In this document: positions 10,946-31,000 of the stretch, piece by piece
Layout: each line of letters begins with the position of its first letter
Numbering within the stretch: position 1 is the stretch's first letter
DNA from: Haemonchus contortus
Lineage: Eukaryota; Nematoda; Chromadorea; Rhabditida; Trichostrongylidae
NCBI GenBank assembly: GCA_000469685.2
Contig: LS997562.1
Coordinates: forward strand, 43,264,057 to 43,328,056
Direction: 5' to 3'
DNA length: 64,000 bases
Made by a program: the position numbers and the translations under genes
Notes under the pieces: generated by a model
The model's database searches: none
Told to the model about the DNA's origin: nothing
What the model saw: the letters and a program-made list of their open reading frames with translations, nothing else

Positions 10946-12297
10946 CAGCCAAATTCAACTATCGAAGCACTCATAGAAGCCCAACTTTTTTTTCTATGTT
11001 GCATCTTTATAAAGCAAATGATCAGAATGAAAATGAGACAAAGAATCCTGCGGACTTTCTCTTCGCTTCTGTACACATCACGATACAGAATTCAACAATT
11101 TTTAATCATGAAAATCTCATATACCTTGCAATTATATGAAGCCGACATAGTATACTCGAACCAACACTTTCCTTTTAACGTATTTAATGTTTATGAGCCA
11201 ATCATACACGACATAGCCTCACTCAATGACCGTTTCAGAACAACAATCAAAGAAAAGGAGACATAGAGGAAGGGGGAGACAGAAGAGGAGAGGGACGACA
11301 AAAAGATGGAGACAATCTCTACTAGATGGCTCTACATAGTAATAAATTCAAGGACAGTCTTTGGAAGCTGGAAAAGCAGCTCTCATCACTGTCGACCCTA
11401 GTATGAACGACGAGCTATCAAAATGATTGGGTGATGAATTCTAGAGGGTCAAGAGGGGCTGAAGGGGCGATGAGGGAATCGTTGCAGACAGAGCGTTTCA
11501 CCGCGATAAAATCATAACGATGCGATAATGTAGACAAAATTCCACAATCAATATTTGCGATAAATTAAAAGAGTATGGTCTATTGGTAAGGGTGACAAGT
11601 TTGTGCGTGGGTATGGTTCTGCTGTGCGATACTCATCCAAAATACCATCAGTACTTATATACACTAACGCAATCTCTCAATGATGGGCCACAAGATTCGA
11701 TTGAAAATTAGACGTGCATTCCAATGCCTGCGGTGGCTGCTTTTTGCTCTGTATAGCACAAATACAATGGTTAGACTGTGTAATTCACGATGAACGAAGA
11801 ATCGCGAACGAGTAGACGTCAGATGTGTGTGCGTTTATGAAAGGGAGAAGGGAGAAACGAGGCTAAAAACAAAGAGAAAATAAGAGAAAAAATAGAAGTA
11901 AAATGTAAATGTACAAGAGGATGATGGACAGATCGCTTAGCACATCACTAACAATGACATGGGGGACTGCGATCGGGCCACACACAAACGAAATTCATCG
12001 GGAAATGACAGAAAACGATGATGAGGGGTCACAAATTCAAGCGACACGAGGCGACTATAGTCTAACATGAACTCGTGTCACTTACTCTCTGTTAAGACGG
12101 AGCAAAAAGAAACACAATTCAATCATCAATTAGAAAAAATGTTCAAAACGCCGAGGACGAAAAAAAGAAATAGAACTGTGCGTTTAGTTAGCGCTAGACC
12201 AGAGCGCGGCGCATCACAGGGCACACGTGTAGCTCTGCTTGAGGAGACGGAGGACATATGGAGAGATTGTAACGACAGACATAAAGCTGAGGGCGTT
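10946..12297. other. spacer downstream of gsk-3
   Basis: No coding region is supported. This interval holds the 3' flank of gsk-3 (minus strand). The reading frames present are short and lack splice partners. A purine-rich low-complexity stretch lies at about 11860-11910. No canonical AATAAA was seen close to the gsk-3 stop, so the 3' UTR end is undetermined. Confidence 0.4.
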
Positions 12298-18161
<5,864 letters not shown>

Positions 18162-21100
18162 GGCACCCTGCAAACAGTGGAATTAAAACTCTGGAACTCG
18201 GACATTCCACATTGCAAGCCGGAAATACATTGCCAGTGGGCTGAATGGAGCTTATGCAAAAAAAGATTCAATGGTGTTCCATTTCATATATCTATGCCTT
18301 ACAAAAAGTTTATGTTCCGGTTGTTTTCTAGAGAATTCATACAAGCACTGCAAAAACTGGATTACTCAAAGTCTTGTTTTTTATTACGACGAATTCCCTC
18401 AAAGCTCTGTGGAGCAGGTACGAGTGTAAGCCTGCACAAACAAAAAAGTAGCGACTACGTATAGAACATTATACTCACCACAACAAGCCCAGAATGTGAT
18501 CCGATCCCAGCCGATATCGAAAAGTCTAGCCTCGATGGAAAAAGCTATATTGGAAGGAGAGGGCAGATTGGCTGATCACCTACAGCCACCGCACCACTGT
18601 CGTATTCACTAAAAATATATGAAATGAATCATACAATGATTAATCGGAGGGAACCTTTCGATAAGCAACAATAAATCCAAATTCAGATAATGATAAACGT
18701 GACTACCAGGGAGATATGCGGGTCTATCGATTCTTATGAGATGTCACAAGTTAATTGATAAGCGGAGAACGGTAACACATATGGGAAAGTTAAAAACTGT
18801 TTGAGCAGAGAATGAATCGCGAAACGAAGTGCTATAAGTCGATACCTTCATAACATTCTGTAATGAAGAAGAATTCTAATTACAACAATATCAAGATAGC
18901 GAGCAGACACGCATCGGAGTACACAGAACGGAACGGCGCGCGCTTATCACCAATCACGAAAGAGCGGTTTCAGAAAATTATCAGCAACTTTTAGAAGGTT
19001 ACCGACTGCGTCAATTACACTGCGATTTGTCGACAAAGATCCACAGATTGGCGTAATTATAATTTCCATCTATCGTTTTTCCGATTTCCAAAACAAAATA
19101 GCTAATTTGACGCGCTAGAATCTTCACTGAGCTAAATATGATGATAAGATTTTGGGGAATGACGTATATTTCCCACTTGCCTTTTTCTCGATTTCTAGAA
19201 GAAAATAGCCAAAATTCGACGAAGTCATGACCTTTAAAAGTTTCCACACGATTTCTTAGTGAAGAATAATACTTTGCGTCTTTCTTGACAAAATTCATCA
19301 AAGATCTCAGAAACTAAATGATGGTTCTGATGGTGTCGCGACAATTTCTAGATACACCGGAGAGCATGTGAGGTTAACAAAGGAGCTAAGCAGCAACATC
19401 TCGACAACAACAATAAAAAATCATATTCTTTATAAAATTGAGTTAGGAACTACCTAGATGGAGGTACACGGAAGAAACCGAGAAAAAAAAAGGAAAAAAG
19501 TCGGAGGTAGAGATGAAAAGACTGGCCTCGCCTTTTCACCTCGCTCGTACGGTTCGTAAAATGAATTTCAAGAAGAAAACATCTGATCTCTACAGGCCTA
19601 AAAGAAGAAGCGACGGTCGGTTATACTCGGTTAGGCGAAAAAACAGTTCTGGCAGGTGATTTTCCACCAATATAAACTGTATTCGGAAAGCTCGTGTTTC
19701 CAATGTGTATCGATTTGGGCAATGCACATGAAAAAATGATCGCAACTGCGTATTAAGATTATGGAGACAGCCTAACAAGCTGCGATCAATAAAAAGGATT
19801 GTTGCAAATCTCGAAAAAACAAGCATCGCTTTACAATAGCAGGCGAGACGACATTAGATAATAGAATGTGATCAACGATGATAATAAAAGCTAACCATAT
19901 GTTAGAATACCAAAAAGTTTCAATGAACATTGCATTTTCAAAGTGAAGGCTAGAAATCTTCAAGAGGGGAAGTACAAAACAAATATAATTATTTGTTTGA
20001 ATAATGGAAATTTCTACAAGAACTCAGTTAACAATACTCGAGTAACTGTAAGCAAACAGTGTGGGAGGGCGGAAATGAGGATGCAGTCCCTCTTATCGCT
20101 CCTCTCTATTCACAGAGCCTAGCCCGAGAACAACTATGAGAAAAAAAACTGATTAGTTTCGCTTCGCCTACATGACCAGAACTGATACCATCAACATAGA
20201 ACAACTACATCGATGATCCGTTCAAACAATAGTTACTTTATAACTTCACAGCCCATCCAGCACTGCAACATTTGCATAACTTTTAATGCTTTTGAGGTCT
20301 AACTGAAGTTGAATAACCGGAATTGACGGAGAATTCCCGAAACGTAAGCCAGTAACGAGGCAAATGACAGCTTCTTAAATTGAATCCTTGAATTACTAAA
20401 TAATCGGGAAGAAAGTAGACCCTCAAGAAAGTGGGCCTTCCGTCTTTCGAATTTTTGATTAAAATTGAAAGGTAGTGATCACCTGACTATTCCAATAATC
20501 TTCTTATTCACACTCGGTATCACTGATCACGAGCAATAGACGACGTAGCACGCAACAAATGATGAACGCCTAATCAATGGGAACAGAACAACTTTTTCGA
20601 TTTTTGCTCCGAATAATTAGTATAACAAAAGAAATGTGGAGGATTTCACAGAAAGAGTGGCCAGGGCTATCACTCCGAAAGGTATGAGTATCTTTCCAAA
20701 TTTTCTACCAATCTCTTCCCCTTGATGAGATCATGTCTCATGTTGTTCGGCCTTCATTCATGGGCTAGACAAAGCATCGACTTATGCCAATTTTCTCGTG
20801 AGCTGCAGAGCAGAACAGCGTCATCGGAAAAATCGATAAAATTACTTGTTCTACCTTCTTGTAGAAAATATGAGGACATGTTACAGTTGAGGCGAACATG
20901 TGCTTCGCATTTGTTCCAATTTCAATGGCTAGCATTAAAACCTGGGGAATGAAATGAAAAAGAGTCGATGACGTCACTGGTCATTGGTTCACTCGTCGAA
21001 ACAACGGTTACGTCTTGAGTATTCTAGTAATTAGTGACTTTTCATGATAGAGAACAAGAACAGTGAAGAAGAAGTTGTTGTGATTATGACGAAAGCGGCG

Positions 21101-22061
21101 TCGCTCAAGTCCAAACCTATTTATATCCCTATAACTAAGAATTTTCAGACGGCGAGAACATCATCCACATTGAATGTGCTAAAAATATGGCACAGTACGA
21201 GCATATCTTATGTATTGATTATTGCAGAGAAAGTGGAGAGCATTTGAGAATTTTTGAAGAACGAAACGATGACGTAACAACACTTATTTTCTAGTTTCCA
21301 GTTTGTGAGCAAGTTTGAGCGTTCACAACACATAGTAGTTAGGGGCGATTATACTTGTTCAGTAATTGAATGAGGTAATCAATACCACGGAAAGGAACAA
21401 CGAACGAGAATCGGCGTCAAGTTCCTGGCTGTTGTTCGAAAATCGATAGTGATCAATAAACGAATGATTTCTCAAAAAAGATGGAGAAATCAGGAACGAA
21501 TAGTACGTATGACACAATCTTATCAAACTGGGTTGATCCTAAAACCATTTCCAATACGTCTAGGGTGCAGTAAACAAACTAGTAAATCAGACAGTTACGA
21601 AACGCTTGCGAAGCGGGAGAAAATGCGTGGGTGAACGAGGGGATGTGCTGGTCTGAATGGCAGCCCAATACTTTTGGGAAAGACTGAACTGCCTCAGAAT
21701 TCCACGACGACAACAACGACGACGACAGTCACTCCTAGCCCATCAGCGGTGGCGGCGATGCGGCCGCCAGCGACGACGGGCTCGATACGCGGGGGGGCCT
21801 TGCATGACGGGCGAGAGAGCACGCGATGAGCAGAGAGTAGCGCTGAGCGCCAGAGAAAGAGAGTGCACGCAAGAGAGTGCCATCACTGCGCGCTCTCCTC
21901 AACCAGACACCATCAACCCAATTTGAATGCTCAAACTCGCGCCACTTTCTTAGAACCTGCACATCACTGCGAGGAAAGTTCAAATTTTTTGACACTGGAG
22001 CACGTTTTCCAAAAGTTGAACCAGTGAGCTGATTAGCAGGTGCACTTTGTGCATTCTGTTT
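18162..22061. other. divergent intergenic region between gsk-3 and the NAXE gene
   Basis: The 3.9-kb spacer separates the gsk-3 start (minus) from the NAXE start (plus), so it should contain both promoters. No exon could be supported. A GC-rich patch at 21700-21870 with CGACGACG and GCGGCCGC-type sequence stands out from the AT-rich surroundings and could be promoter-proximal. The frames that cross it on both strands look compositional. No TATA box can be assigned with confidence. Confidence 0.35.
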
Positions 22062-25000
22062 ATGTACATACTCCCGACGCTGGCGATACTACGACGTTCC
22101 CTACTACATCGGATTCCACTGCGATCAGTCATGACTACGTCGGTACCGCTGATTTCCAGAAAGGACTTGACATACCTTAGGTGAGGTGATCTGTTTTGCT
22201 ATCATCTTGTTCTTTCTGTACCAATAATATAAGAATATTTATAAAATTTAACTAGTTTCCATTAGTGACAGTTTGCTGGTGTTCTCTACTTTCATCCAGT
22301 TTCTTTCCTGGAAATGCTCGCAATTGCAATAGGGCTAAGAGATCCCTGTATTTCTCTTAGCAAGTGAAACCATCTTCACGAAAGAAATGAATTTTATTTG
22401 CCATCAGGGGATCGTTGTTTATTAGAGCCATTGTTTTATATTCCTAGAAAAGAAATTGGATGAAAGTAGAGAAAAACCTTATGCATACTTTTGATCAGAT
22501 CGGAAAAATACGAACAAATTCATGTAAGTGAAAAGGTCATGGTTTGTTTATCAACAACGTTTTGAATCTATTGATTATGTAAATATGTAGGGGAAGTCAT
22601 AAGTATGAGACCTGTGTCCTTTATGGAATTTGTTTTTGATGTCGGGGATATTCAGTCTAGATTGGTATTTCTATTCTTGGGATATTTCCAAGCATTTGAC
22701 GAAGACGGTAAGGTAGAAGTGAAGTCGAAATGAATGTCTGTTTTGTCACTCTGTAACACAGCAAGCGAGAACATTGAAGGTTTTTATATTGATTTAGGCG
22801 CTTGGTTTGCAGTTCACACTTCTATGATGAGATACAAATATAGCAGTTACTACTTTTCTGTGTTTTTTGTTAAATAATCTTGTATCTGAAATAGTGTGAA
22901 AATAGATAGGCCCGCTATTGGAAGCATTCTTGTTCGAGATTTTAGAAAGAGAGATCGATTGGTTGTGCTAGCCGATTGGCATTCGTGATCTGAGTTGTCC
23001 TAATATGAGTAGGATATCAGTCTTGTCACAGTTCCTCCTCTCGCTCGGGAGGGATGACATTATAAAATACATTCTATACTGAATGGTTCGGTCCAGGCAC
23101 TCTCTTTCAGTCGCTCAAGTAGATAGAGGAATAACTGGTGACCATTTCAATATTTTGTGTGGAGTAGCTGTTTTTGTTGTTGGAGTTACTAGTATCGGAC
23201 AGTAATTCATGATGTTGCTCATAGTGAGACATATTTTTCGATCAAGAATTGTAAGGGTAATAACGATGACGCCGTTATTGTGATAGTTAAATTGACAATA
23301 TCCATCACAAAGGTACCAATATGGCTCCCGAAATACCTTTCCTCGAAACTGCTCACTTTCGTTCCATTGTAGAAATGAACCGTTGTAATATCGATAAACC
23401 TTGTTGAGTGTAAGCAGAAGCATTTTCAAGAAGGTGTACGTTGTGCGGCTGTGGCAATTGGTAAACCGTGGCGCCACCGCCTTTAGTTCGCACTTCTTTT
23501 CGTTGCTAACAGTTCTTTTTCCTTTCCTTTTGATGTGCTGTAACTCTGTCAGTTTACGGGACTGCCTCGTAAAAGTCTGTCAATCCTTGAATCGATGGAA
23601 ATAGACTTTTCTAAGTTTTCAACTTGCCGGTTTTGATCCATTGACCTCGTTTTGACGCCATGCTGTAATTCGACTGCTGTGCCAAACTTGCTGTTTGTTT
23701 CCCGTTTAACGCGTACGTGCAGCTCGCACATGTCCTCCGCCTACCTGGTCAACATCTTATGCACTCTAGTTTAAAATAATGTCAGTTTCAGCGTGTGGAT
23801 GAACTCAGAAAAGGTGTGGGTGTTTAGAGTTTTCATGTCGAAGGAGGAAAAGTTTAGTCATAAGAATGCTACAAGGATGCCTTAAGGGTATGGTAAAGAA
23901 ATATGACTTTAATTCTTTTTTTTTCTGTGTTGTTCCATTCAGAACGGTAAAAAAAAACTGTAGGCATGTTTGACCAACAGAATTGTTCCGTGACAATCAG
24001 CAACAGATCGAATATAGCAAGAAATTTATGCGATTTTAAATTCCCACGCGTTCATTGTAGTAGCACATGGAGTTCTCAGTGTGAATAGCGATGCCTGCTT
24101 CGAAAGATGAATTGTCAGTCAAAAAAGTTATTTGAAGGATTGTATGTTGAGGTGAACAGCTCATGAATCATAGAGGGAGTGAGATATTGGTTCTTATTCA
24201 GGCGATCACCGTTATAAATTTGTAAAACGCTTGCACCGTTCGTCTCTAGACAAGCCATACGTTTGATGTCCACTTAGATTTGTGAAGGTGCTCCATTGCA
24301 TGACTGCCCTTTACGTTGCGGTTTGGAAGAGGTAAAGGTATTGGACAATGCTATTTACTGAGATCTTACGTTTGTGTAGAAAAGTCTCTTGACAGTTACC
24401 CGATACCTGAATTGAACGGTTAACGAATTGAACCTGCTTGACAATAGGTGAATTCGGTCTTCCTGTCTGTATAGGTGTGATGCAGACTTCATAGCCAGTG
24501 CGTCACCTCATACATCTCCACCTTTACTATGCGGAAGTCAAGCTATGGTTTTGATCTTTTTCTGCACGATACAAACTTTTGAATTTTCAACGATCCGAGC
24601 GTTACTTTTGCTTGAAATCGCTCTAAAATGCGATCTGATCTGAACGGATTACTAATTTTAATCCTATTAGAGCGAAAACGATGATTGTCAAGCGATCATA
24701 GCGCGAAGGTCGGTGACGTATAACTCTGTCATCATGCATTAGTTGAACGATGAAAGTGACGTTGGTCAGAAGCATTTTTTTCTCTTTGTGCATGAATCCC
24801 ACAACCTCCGAAGACTTAATGAAGCCGTTGCTTATTCCAGGCAAGACGAAGCCTCGAAAATCGACGAGGAGCTCTTTTCGAAGTATGGCTTCAAAGTGGA
24901 ACAGTTGATGGAACTAGCCGGATTAGCATGTGCTAAAGCTGTTCATGCCCAGTATTCTAAAGGTAAATACTGTTCGCAATGTTAAGGTGTAATTCACGAA

Positions 25001-28000
25001 CATCTTGAGAAGCACACAATTATGAGGATTAGCATTGATTTGTTGGTAGTTTTTTTTTGTGTTGTGTAATACATAGGTTTGCGTGCTGCCCTGAATATTA
25101 ACTACAGCTTAGCCAAGCTGACGTCATCATCGGTGCAGTCAGAAAAATTCAGTAAAGCGGTTTTTTTCTGCGAAAACGCTGAGTTCATAGTACATATAGA
25201 AACAAATTGGTCGCCATGAGGGAACGAGTTGTCAGAGAGAACCTCTCCCCTTACATCAATTAACCTGTCACTTGCTGTGCTGTTTCTGTCTCGTAACTAT
25301 TATAATGTTTCAAATTGATCATAGCGACATAAGCCCCAACTATTTCCTCATTCTGGTATGTAGTTTGATACTGGCCTGGATCAGCTCAAGGTTAGGTTTA
25401 AAACCAGCTGAAGCACCTGCTATAGAAACTAAATTGGGAAAGTGGCTGAAATGCTCTTGAAAATTGGAAAAGCTATAGAATGGTAGTAAAATTGAGGAGA
25501 GGATTTATCTAATAATTTCCCCAGATTCGCTGAACTATCAAAACTTAAACCGGAGGTTATGGGGTGTAGAAGAGTGCACCTTCCCAATTTATAGTATGCC
25601 TACAAGTTATTCGCAGGTCTTGTTGCGCATGACTACCGTGCGGTAGGGCTGAATCATTGAATTTGAAGGCTGGTTCATTGTTTTTTGTTTTCATAAGTTG
25701 ATAAGAAGGAGTTTTAGAAGGAAAAATTCCAAAAAATTCTGTTGATCAGTTACCAAGTCTGAGAATTTCGTTTAGGAGCAGTACGCTACTTTTTTATTTG
25801 TTCTATGTTCGTTTTTCTAGGGAAAACTCTCGTGTTGTGTGGTCCTGGTAACAACGGCGGTGATGGATTTGTATGCGCTCGGCATCTACAACAGTTCGTG
25901 GGTTTCATTTTTGCTTCTTTTTCATATTTAAAACGCTTCGTTTCGAGTTTCCTTTTCCTTTTCTTCTTTAAAAAAGTCACTCAGTCCAATGTTGGATAGT
26001 GATCAATAAAACGTGCTAGGAAGTGAAACGAAAATCTTATTTTGTGGAGGCTTATCACATCATTTGCGTCATTAGCTTTTTAGTAACCCTCTTGGCATCG
26101 TGAATCATTGAAAGCGTGGGTTTCTCTCGTGCGGATATAGCTTCCAGTCCAGATAATGAAATTAGGCTGAAATCGGCTTTTACCATCTTTTCCAGAAATA
26201 TCTCGATGTTGTCGTACATGCAGCCAATAACAATCATTAGATAAACATTTCCTAACAGCTTCAGTGGTCATAAGGACTCTACGTTTACCATTTTCAAATA
26301 ACAACTCCGATTTGTTTGCCCTTTCTTTTCGTTAATCTTATCAATAGAGAAAGTTAGCCTGTCAAAGTGGTTTAATAGTAGAGAGCGTATCGCTGCCGTG
26401 GCCTTGATTTCTGATCTTTTATCTGTTTTTCGAATTTTATAGCGATTCTTTAAATAAACTCACTATGGTGTCGTCACCACGCCAGTCCACGCAAAACTAA
26501 GTGTGCTCCCGTTTTACTTCAGCAGCACGATTGCACCCCCAGCAGCTAAATCCTGAGAGAAGGCTCGATCAGCTGTAATCAGAGAGTTGACCTGCAACTG
26601 CGCCGATTCAAAGCTGATGCGCGGTGCAGTTTTGCATTTCAGTAGCAGTTAGGTTTGGGGTTTCGCTGATGAGCGTAGAGGATTATACGTTACGTATTGG
26701 GTGTAATATAGATTGAGACGAATTGACGAGTTCCCCGACGCCATCTTGGAAATTCCGCTCAAGGTATAAAGGTGGCTTCACGGACAACAGGAAGGAATCT
26801 TTTGTGATCTTTGTGTGTTTACTTGTGCTAGCCGTTGTGCTTGGGAATTGGGTCCTCTTCTGTTACTGGGGGTGGAGTTTGTATGACCATGCTACTGACT
26901 GAGTTACAGTAACACCCAAAATCAGTGAATTACAGTGCTCCCAGAGGAACTTTTTCAGAGCTGAATGCCTTCTCTTTTCAAAACTGGATGTCTGAAGCTA
27001 GCACTGTTTACAAAGTTTAGTTGGGAATCTTTCTAAGTTCGTTCTGTGCGGTGGCAGAAACTGTTGCGTCACAGTCGTCTAGCCAGTAATATGCAATTGA
27101 AACGATCATAAACGACAGGTTCTGTTTTGACGTAACTTTTTTTTTGAACTTTGAATTGTTTTCATTTCATCTCGCCGTAGAATATGAGCGAACTTAATGC
27201 TGAAACTGGGGCCTTCCTCCGGTGTCTCTATAGAAGGGAAATTCAGAAGGGTTGAAGGAAAGCTGGGAGATAGGTTGTGCCTAGAGCGGATGTGGTGATT
27301 TTCAGCTTTTGTTTTTCAGTAAGATAAAAATAAGACTTTAGTATCGATTGATTGGAATATGTCTCGTAGCCGGTTTTCATTCCTCATAGTCTGTGCTTTG
27401 TGCTTACGCAAAAGGGAATGGCTTTATTTCACAAATTCAGAAATATAGGAAACTGTTGTTGCTTTGGGGTGAATAAGAAGAACGAAGGAGAAAAATGCAA
27501 TAATTCTAAATAGTGACAGTTGATAAAAACACACCTGTTTATGTAAAGAAGTAGTTTGATGGTAACCATAACGGCGTCTGTAAATGTTATAGAAGTTCAA
27601 CAAGGGAACTGCGTAATCACAACATGTGGAGCAGCGTTTTACTGGCAGCCGAAGGTATGTCAGCGGGAAATGACTTAGTTGTCGTCTGTGGCGTGGTGGT
27701 AATCGCTCTAAAAGGAGAGGGAGGAGGCGAGGCGAAGGGGGAGGGGAGGGGTGAAGGAAAACCCTTTGAAGAGGGAACATGTCACTAGTTACAGTATTAG
27801 CTATCATTCTGGGCAGATATAATCGTACGAAAAAAATCTCGAACAAGGGTGGATGTTTTTAAATTTCCGAAAAAAGTTCGAGCGAGCGAAACTGGTACAC
27901 TTCGAACCACGTTCGCTTTAACCCTTTGACGACAATGCCGATTTCGACGTGACGCGCCCATGGGACCACGCCTCTTTCCTTTCGTGCGCGACTGGCACCC

Positions 28001-31000
28001 ACCGGTGGGTGCCATGGTCCCAGGGGTAACTCTTTTCTCTGACTCAATAAGTTTAGCAATATTTCGCTTGAAATGGAAGTATCAAAATATTATTTCATCC
28101 ATTATGATTAAGTAAGGCTTGAAAATGGAGTTTGGAAGCAATGTGGGACAAATTCTGGAAATAATGTTTACAGTAAAAATGCGTATTACATTAAGATTCT
28201 TTAGTATCAAATTATGCTTTGCTAGTGCGCCTGCTAAGAAAGTGAAAACACAGTGCAACAGTTGTTACGGCTTTTACCGTCTGCAATGTTTCCAGGATGA
28301 ACAGAAATCTTGCGGAAGTACCTAGGTTTTTTCTTCAGTGATACCCCATTGTATATATACGTTTGTAATAAACAAGCTTTAATAAAACAATAATGTGGAC
28401 CATGTTGAATATAAATACCATGAAGTTAGTTATTAATAATGAAAATATTAAATAAGTTTCAGATGTGCAAATAAAGAAAAAAATGGTGGCACCCAACATT
28501 GGGTGCCATGGTCCCATGCACCGGTCATAGTGGCACCCGCCGGCGGGTGCCATGGTCGTCAAAGGGTTAACCATGTTCTGTGCTCGCTTGTCAACTGAAT
28601 CCTGTAATTTGTGGCCCGAACATGCTTTCATAAATTTGCAATCCTGACTGAAACTGAATATATGGCGCATCCCGAAGAGATTTTCAGGCCGTACAGAAAG
28701 TGAATTCCTCATAATGATAAGATGCGGAGCACCCTTAGTAGCTCTGTGTTTTATTTTTTTGAAGTTCAAAATGCAATTTCTATTTATTTTATGAAATATA
28801 TTGTTTTTCAAAGCGTATTTCATCCTTTTTGATAAAATCGAAACATTCTGAATAGATCTGAACACCGTCCGAATGCTCTATAAAGGACTATTTGCTACTG
28901 CGTGAGCCTGCATTTAAGTTATCTTTTTTTTGAATTGAATTTGTTGAGGCCAGGAATGTTGGAAGTGTTAGTTAGGCGTGGAGGATTCGATCTTGGGGCT
29001 ATCTTGAGGAGAGGAATATGTGACAATCCAGTCTCAGCTCCATTCGCATTAGCTGGCGTGTAGATGTGGACGGCTTGAGACAGGTGGCCCGGCAATTTCA
29101 GGACTTCAAAATACAAGTGCTCCTCGGGGTTTTTTGCAAAGAAATATGAATATTGATTGCGCTTGTTTTGAGTTTGTTGGTGACTCTTGGTCAATACGCC
29201 GTCTGCATTCATCTTACGACTACTCTACTCATGCATGTTTTCCTAATCGACTAGGCGACCACTTTCCGTTACTTCCGTCTACTCTCTGGAAGATTTACGA
29301 CGGAATTCCTTGTATCAGGGGATACAAGATAGTAGACGCAAGCCACATCGCTCTTAGGGATGGAGTTAATTGACGAAAGCTATTTTGTAGCTATTTTGTA
29401 AATAAATCAAGATAATGAATGGTAATGAGCCCCAGACGAGCTGTGGAAACGGCAATGCTCAGACTACTCCCGTAAAAGCTATTGCAGGAGGGAATATGAA
29501 TTTCCGAACCCACTCAACGAGCGAAGATCACGAACGTTTCCGCAAACGGTAAAGGATCAGAGATTGGCCATGTCGAACATGTCATGCAACTTTGTGATGA
29601 CTGCTGGCCGGGTAGGTTCGCCACTGGATCCCCAGGGAGTCAAACGAACACCAAGCTGCCTGGGTAGATAGTCAAGCTTCCTCATGAAATCTAACAAGAA
29701 GAGTGATACACCTTGTATCTTTCTGACGAGGATGGTTCACCAGACTGTGATGGACTGCGACTGAGACGAATAAAGACTTAGCTGACCGGCTAGCTTCCGT
29801 GATATCTTTCGAGCTGATTGAGACCATTCCTTTTCTTTCTTATTAATTAAAATTGCAGTGGTTCGGCAGCGACTTGTTGGCACTTCTTGTGCGAAGGGTG
29901 ACTTATCAAACCATAGATCTGGTATCGCTGGAGTTTCACAGGTATTCCATTCCTGTTGTCGATTGGGTAAAAACCCGTCAGGAGCGATAGAAGTCGCTGA
30001 CTCCGATAGGAATTGCCCTTCGCAAGTCAACTACGGAATCGAATGCTCCTCTGTAACGAATGGATATGGCTGTTGGTAAAGGACGTAAAAATGAACTGCA
30101 AAGGAAAGGAAAGGCGAAAAAAGTCAGAAAATTTGAAGGGAAGAACGATGTGGTTTCAAAGGTAGTAATTGAATATGAACATATGTTGTAGCCTGTGGAT
30201 GATGACAGACTCATAGCATTTCGTGGATATTGATGGCCTCGGCAGTTATTATTGACAAGCGTCAACATCTCTCATCGCTCATACCAGCCATCTTTTCATG
30301 CAAGCAGTTATGTTGTGCAGTTAAGAACGTAGGTTATACATGCAGGGTAATGAAATGATCCTGCGTTGTAATAGCATGTGCTAGGTCGTTAGTCAGTGCT
30401 AATGGGCACTACGACAAAGCAGTACTACACAGGGTCGGACCTTGCCAGTTGTGATTATGTCCTTATCCCAAAAGCGCCAGCGGAGGCCCTAGGAAGTATA
30501 AACGTGAACAAATGCTGGTCAAATAAGTCCTTTCGTGGGGTAGGAGAGACACAAGAAAAAAAATTGTGAACGAAGCGAAATTCAAATATTGCAACGATTT
30601 TGTGGTTCGTAAGGAGATTCAGCAAGCCAAGCGATTTGTTCTTAACCCTTGTTTGTGGTAGGTGTTAAGAGAGGTGCTGATTACATTAGCATTCCCTGGC
30701 TCAGAGCGTAAACAACCCCACTCCATCCTTGCCTTCACCCTCCCACCCTCGTCACAGAATTGCTTTTTTTGCAATGTGAATAACCAAAAAAAAAAACCGA
30801 CGAAAGGGGAAGTTAAGAAGAAATGCATTGCACGAAGGAATAGCGCCGGTTATTGGTGGTCTACGACGAAAAAATTGCTGCCAGATTTTGAGAAAAACAT
30901 TTTTGAGGGGCATTTTATTTGGAAAGCTTGGAACATTCTATCTCTGCAAGGAACAAGAAGTTTTCGAGAGGATAAATGGTAAACTTCATAGTTGGAAAGA

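Noticed and set aside
24743..24840. upstream extension of the second NAXE exon through a TTG start
   Set aside because: A strong acceptor (CTTATTCCAG) ends at 24840, and the exon at 22062-22180 supplies the matching phase and the conserved YL before QDEA.
30430..30560. mariner-transposase-like peptide ([13 protein letters not shown])
   Set aside because: The resemblance to the DLA..DY motif is a few residues only, with no supporting flanking frame.
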